This document shows positions 59,847 to 64,000 of a DNA stretch of 64,000 nt, in pieces (the first letter of the stretch is position 1; each line of letters starts with the position of its first letter). The notes under the pieces were generated by a model. It searched no databases and had not been told where the DNA came from. It saw nothing but the letters and a program-made list of their open reading frames with translations. Origin of the DNA: Zingiber officinale (lineage: Eukaryota; Streptophyta; Magnoliopsida; Zingiberales; Zingiberaceae). A program made the position numbers and the translations under genes. The stretch covers positions 21,445,173-21,509,172 of the forward strand of contig NC_055998.1 in assembly GCF_018446385.1 (NCBI RefSeq). Direction: 5' to 3'.

Positions 59847-61646
59847 CTATGGGGTAGAGAAGATGCTCCTAGGAACCCAGCACCTATTGGTGCTCCTTGG
59901 ATGCTCTAGGTATTCACTAGGGATAACTTCCCTAGATACCTTCCTAGTGACCTTGTTTGGCTTCTTATAAGCCTTGGTCACTTTTTTTAGGTCAACTCTA
60001 GGGATAACCTCCCTTGTGACCTTGTTAGTGGCTTTCTTAGACTTCTTTGAAGTCTTAGTCACTTTGGTTGCAAAAATACTCTTAGGGATGACTTCCCTAG
60101 TATTCTTGGCTTGACCACTAGACCTAGGATTTGTTCCATAACTATATGGAACTCTATGGTAAGAGGGCACATCCTTCTTAGCCTTTGGTTTGTATCCCAA
60201 ACCTCTATGGCCATTGGATGACTTTCGTACCCCTAAACCTAGGTTATGCTCATTTTGCCCTAATAGGATATTTTCCATCATTTTTAGGGTCTTTTCCATT
60301 TTATCAAGTCTTGACCTCAAGACTTGATTTTCCATCACTAAGTCCTTAGTTTTTTGTTTTCCATTAAGTCCATGAGCATTTTTGTCTCTAGGCTTGTAGC
60401 TACAATCCTTAGAGTTCTTGCCTAGACTTTTACCTACATTCCTAGCCTTATGTGTAGTAGTTTTAGCATGTAGGGCCACATGCTTTTCCTTAAAGTCCTC
60501 ATGCTTTCTATTCTTATGGTAAATTGCATTAAAATGATAAAAATTTGAACTATCATGCTTTTTACCATAATGTAAAGGGATAGGCTCAATGAATGTTACC
60601 TTCTTCTTTACCTTAGAGGCTCTCCCTTGACTAGAGCTTCCTCCATGAGCCTTGAACACCTTCTTCCCCTTAGGGCATTGACTTCGGTAATGCCCCTTTT
60701 GATTGCAAGAGAAGCACACAATGTGCTCCTTGCTCTTCTTTGTCCCGGGGGTGGTCTCCTTGGGCTTCTCCTTGCCCTTTTGTGAGACTTGGCCCTTCTT
60801 CTTGGCCAATTTAGGGCACTTGCTCTTGTAGTGCCCATGTTCCCTACATTCAAAGGATATAATATGATTTTTATTATTAATTGAAATGTTTATACCTTTG
60901 CTTGTAGGGGTGGCATCTTCTCCTTTTGATCCGGAGGTAGAAGCTTCCTCTTGATCCGAAGATATTCCTCCATTAGATTTTGTTTGACTTGCGGAGGTGG
61001 AAGCTTCTTTATCCTCATCTTCTCTTGACCCGGATGTGGAGGATTCTTCTTGCTCTTGCTCCGGTGTCAATGAAGATTGCTCCCCCTCAATCCTAGAGGT
61101 GGAGGCTTCACCTTCTTCTTCATCCTCTTGTACATGAAACAAGGAATATGCTCCTTCCTTGCTCTTTTGATTGCACTCCTTTGAGGATGAAGCTTCTTGG
61201 ACTTCCTCTTCTTCGGAAGTTGAGCATCTCTCAACTTCGGAGTCCTCCTCTTGATCTTACTCCAATGAGTCACCCTCTTTGGATTTCTCTTGATTCGGTA
61301 CAGTGGAGGGTTCTTCATGGATTGTTGCCAATTTGCTCCAAAGCTCCTTGGCATCGTTGAATTCTCCGATTTGAGCCAAAATGTGGCTAGGCAATAAGTT
61401 GACCAAAAGCTTGGTCACTTTATCATTTGCCTCGCTCCTTTTAATTTGCTCCAAGCTCCATTTGCTTTTCTTGAGAAGCTTGCCCTTGGAGTTTGTTGGA
61501 GCTTTGAAGCCTTCCATTAGAGCAAACCATTGCTCTATCTCCATCATAAGAAAATTTTCGATTCTTGATTTCCAAGAATCGAAGCTTGTGGATGTGTACG
61601 GTGGAGCCACCCTTGTGTCAAATCCAAGTCCATCTTGGAATTGCAT
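59847..61646 (-). pseudogene. copia Gag with one in-frame stop
   Basis: 600 codons from ATG 61646-61644 to the stop at 59847. The capsid region contains SFDSWKSRIENFLMMEIEQW at about 20-40 and DAKELWSKLATIHEEP at about 100-115. TAA at 61257-61259 (codon 130) interrupts an otherwise open frame. Two zinc knuckles follow. At 60816-60857 the first Cys has become Ser (codon at 60855-60857) and the rest is FECREHGHYKSKC. The one at 60675-60716 is complete (CFSCNQKGHYRSQC). A Glu/Ser-rich linker precedes them and a coiled coil and the RCWVPRSIF end follow. Layout as in the gag at 40622 but with an extra knuckle and longer tail. Confidence 0.92.
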
Positions 61647-61767
61647 CTTGAAGTTGAGCTTCTTGAAATCTTTGACTTTTGATGAATTTGCTTCAACTTC
61701 TTCACCCTCTAGCTTTGCTTGTTTTGTTTTTCCCCTTCCGGCGATGATTCCGGTGAAGAGCGACCTC

Positions 61768-61779
61768 GCTCTGATACCA
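61768..61779 (-). other. primer-binding site, initiator tRNA-Met
   Basis: Minus strand TGGTATCAGAGC, two bases after the LTR end CCTAACA. Defines the start of the internal region of the minus-strand copia element. Confidence 0.95.
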
Positions 61780-61781
61780 CT

Positions 61782-63202
61782 TGTTAGGACCAAAAGTAGC
61801 TAGAGGGAGGGGTGAATAGCTCGTCACGTTCGCTCGGTGCTCGTTCCTTCAAAGATGTGCAGCGGAAATACAAAGAAACAATCACACAACGCTAACACGG
61901 TTGGTTTACTTGGTATCCACCTCACAAGAGGTGACTAATCCAAGGATCCACACCAACACACACACCCTCCACTATGAATAACACTCCTTTATGGTAACTA
62001 CCAAAGGTGGAGAAGCCCTACAACCCTCTCAATACAAGAAGAAGAAAGGGAAATACAAGATAAGCAAAAGCTTACAAGATATGCAATAAAAACCTTAACC
62101 CTAACTTCTTCCTCTTGCAATAAATCCGCCTCTTGACTTGGAGAACTTCCAAGATCCTTCAAGAACTGGTGATCTCGAACTTGGAGAGAGCTGTGGAGGA
62201 GCTGATGAAGATCTGAGTTGAATCGGTGAAGAGATACCGCAGCCATCGCATGCCTGCAGCTATAAACGACCCAACGGTCGGATCCCGATCGATTCGAATG
62301 TTCCCAATCGATCGGGGAGGCTTTGGATCGTTCCATGGATCGATCCAGAGCGCCTCTGTGCTCTGGGAAAAACGCCTGGATCGATCCACGGATCGATCCA
62401 GCGCTTATCGCGCGAAGCAGTCGCGTCCCAATCGATCCACTGATCGATTGGGACATCTGGATCGATCCACGGATCGATCCAGCTCCTGGATCGATCCAGC
62501 TCCTGGATCGATCCCCTGATCGATCCAGCACTTGGTTTTTGCCCAAAACCAAGTTCCAAGACTCCCAAACCAACATCCGGTCAATCTTGACCTGTTGGTA
62601 CATCATGCCTAGCATCTGGTCACTCCCTTGACCTGCCAGGACTTCCCACCAAGTGTCCGGTCAATCCCTTTGACCCACTTGGACTTTTCTCGTCGTGCCA
62701 AGTATCCAGTCACTTCCTTGACCTACTTGGACTTCCACCAGATGTCTGGTCAATCCCTGATCCATCTGGATTTTCCCTTGCCTGGCTTCACTCACCAGGG
62801 CTTCCACTTAGCTTCACTCACTAGGGTTTTCCATCTGCCTGGCTTCACTCACCAGGTCTTTCACCTGGCTTCACTCACTAGGATTTTCCTTCTGCCTGGC
62901 TTCACTCACCAGGACTTTCATTCTGCCTAGCTTCACTCACTAGGACTTTCACCTGGCTTCACTCACCAGGATTTTCCTTCTGCCTGGCTTCACTCACCAG
63001 GACTTTCATTCTGCCTAGCTTCACTCACTAGGACTTCCTTCTGCCTAACATCCCAGTTAGGACTTCCCAGTCAAGTATCCGGTCAACCTTGACCTACTTG
63101 ACTCTTCTTCAATTAACATCTTATTGTCAAACATCTAAACCCAAACCAAGACTCAGCTTGGTCAAACAGGTCAACCTTGACCTGAGGGATGTTGCACCAA
63201 CA
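61782..63202 (-). repeat. 5' LTR of the minus-strand copia element (1421 bp)
   Basis: Partner of 53182-54630, nearly identical. Contains the GGATCGATCC cluster (62285-62530) and the CTTCACTCACCAGG block (62780-63040). Confidence 0.94.
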
Positions 63203-63600
63203 GGTCGAAGCGGCGACTATAAAAACCCTGCCTTGAAGACCATCGAGCGACGACGTTAAACTCTAGAGTCGAAGCGGTGACTATAAAAACCCCGCCTTGA
63301 AGACCGTCGAGCGGCGACGTTAAACCCTAGAGTCGAAGCGACGACTATAAAAACCCTGCCTTAAAGACCGTCGAGCGGCGACGTTAAACCCTAGAGTCGA
63401 AGAGACAACTATAAAAACCCCGCCTTAAAGACCGTCGAGTGGTGATGTTAAACCCTAGAGTCGGAGCGGCGACTATAAAAACCCCGCCTTGAAGACCGTC
63501 GAGTGGCGACGTTAAACCCTAGAGTCGAAGCGGCGACTATAAAAACCCGCCTTGAAGACTGTCGAGCGACAACGTTAAACACATGTCTCCACCGACGGTC
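63203..63600 (+). repeat. tandem repeat, unit about 64 bp, GTCGAAGCGGCGACTATAAAAACCCC
   Basis: Six units plus a first one left of the copia insertion (53117-53176). Each contains CTATAAAAACCC, AAGACCGTCGAGCGGCGACGTTAAACCC and CTAGA. The units continue the gypsy-type internal region. The 130-codon ORF from 63503 onwards reads through this and the next array and is not a gene. Confidence 0.9.
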
Positions 63601-63639
63601 AGCCGCCGACCTTAAATCCGTACCTTCACCGACCAGCTT

Positions 63640-64000
63640 ATCAGATATTTTATCTCCCCTGTTCAGGGCTGAGCGATTGTCACCATCGGATCTTCTATCT
63701 CCCCCGTTCGGGGTCGAGCGATTGTCACCATCGGATCTTCTATCTCCCCTGTTCGGGATTAAGCGATCGTCATATCGGATCTTCTATCTCCCCCGTTCGG
63801 GGTCGAGCGATCGTCATATCGGATCTTCTATCTCCCCCGTTCGGGATCGAGCGATTGTCACCATCAGATCTTCTATCTCGCCCGTTCAGGGTTGAGCGAT
63901 CATCACATATCGAACCGTAAATTCATATTTCCTTATCTCTCCCGCTCGGGGTCGAGTGGTCTTCACTGGTCTCGGACCAGCATATCATATTTCCTTATCT
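63640..64000 (+). repeat. tandem repeat, unit about 46 bp, TCTATCTCCCCCGTTCGGGGTCGAGCG
   Basis: Seven or more units of GGATCTTCTATCTCCCCCGTTCGGGGTCGAGCGATCGTCA, each with the short hairpin CCCCGTTCGGGG. It runs off the window end. Confidence 0.9.

Larger units (their letters stand above)
53182..63202 (-). mobile_element. 10 kb copia (SIRE-type) element with gag and no pol, minus strand
   Basis: LTRs 61782-63202 (5') and 53182-54630 (3'), target duplication GGTCG at 53177-53181 and 63203-63207, primer site at 61768-61779 and polypurine tract complement ATCTCCCCCTTTTTG at 54631-54645. Inside: gag (61646 to 59847, one stop), 2.3 kb non-coding, and a nested solo LTR 54666-57520. No pol domain was found, so it is non-autonomous. 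The LTRs are almost identical (few substitutions, small indels around 53630-53900), so it is among the younger insertions. Confidence 0.93.

Noticed and set aside
63503-63895. 130-codon ORF at the window end
   Set aside because: It reads through two tandem arrays with a repeating peptide; no start context or domain.

Overview
The window is nuclear DNA of a flowering plant. The evidence is two intron-containing plant genes (a reticulon-like ER membrane protein and a calcium-dependent protein kinase) set in dense, nested LTR retrotransposons. The kinase has a GC-rich first exon and AT-rich introns, and SIRE-type Ty1/copia elements are abundant; both fit a monocot. A Zingiberales-like genome is a guess only. 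There is no prokaryotic gene, CRISPR array or rRNA gene.

Layout. 1-7906 is the 3' part of a decayed SIRE-type copia element (gag and pol pseudogenes, 3' LTR). 7907-14427 is an older antisense LTR, split first by that element and then by a solo LTR (7969-13790, target duplication GTTAG) that itself carries two further LTR insertions (8077-10702, GTAGG; 11566-13389, CTACT). 14428-17164 is a decayed, antisense fragment of an endogenous plant pararetrovirus (primer site, movement-protein region, coat-protein region with zinc knuckle). 17165-19020 holds minisatellites, a hairpin and TA repeats.

The genic island is 19050-33340. It has a five-exon reticulon-like gene (+, 19516-20871), a 6.4 kb Mutator-like element with about 1 kb terminal inverted repeats (21754-28118), and an eight-exon calcium-dependent protein kinase (-, 28467-32783). 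The Mutator-like element carries a broken FAR1/FRS-type transposase and, pointing at it, an intact small GRF-zinc-finger/transmembrane ORF.

33341-64000 is again retrotransposon. A solo LTR (36439-50380) was split by a TGTAACA-type, probably gypsy, insertion (37310-45374) and by a TRIM-like element (46152-50279). The first contains copia sequence with an intact gag and no pol. The second contains a 3.45 kb solo LTR. A tandem-repeat-rich, probably gypsy, region (about 51100-53176, resuming at 63208) is split by a 10 kb minus-strand copia element (53182-63202). That element also has gag but no pol and carries a 2.9 kb solo LTR.

Target-site duplications read at both ends allow the order of insertion to be reconstructed. 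The most unusual pattern is that many different copia-type LTRs here carry, just upstream of the TATA region, their own cluster of short palindromic repeats (GGCGCC, GATCGGTCGACC, GGGCGCCC, GATCGGTC/GACCGATC, GGATCGATCC, AATCGATT).
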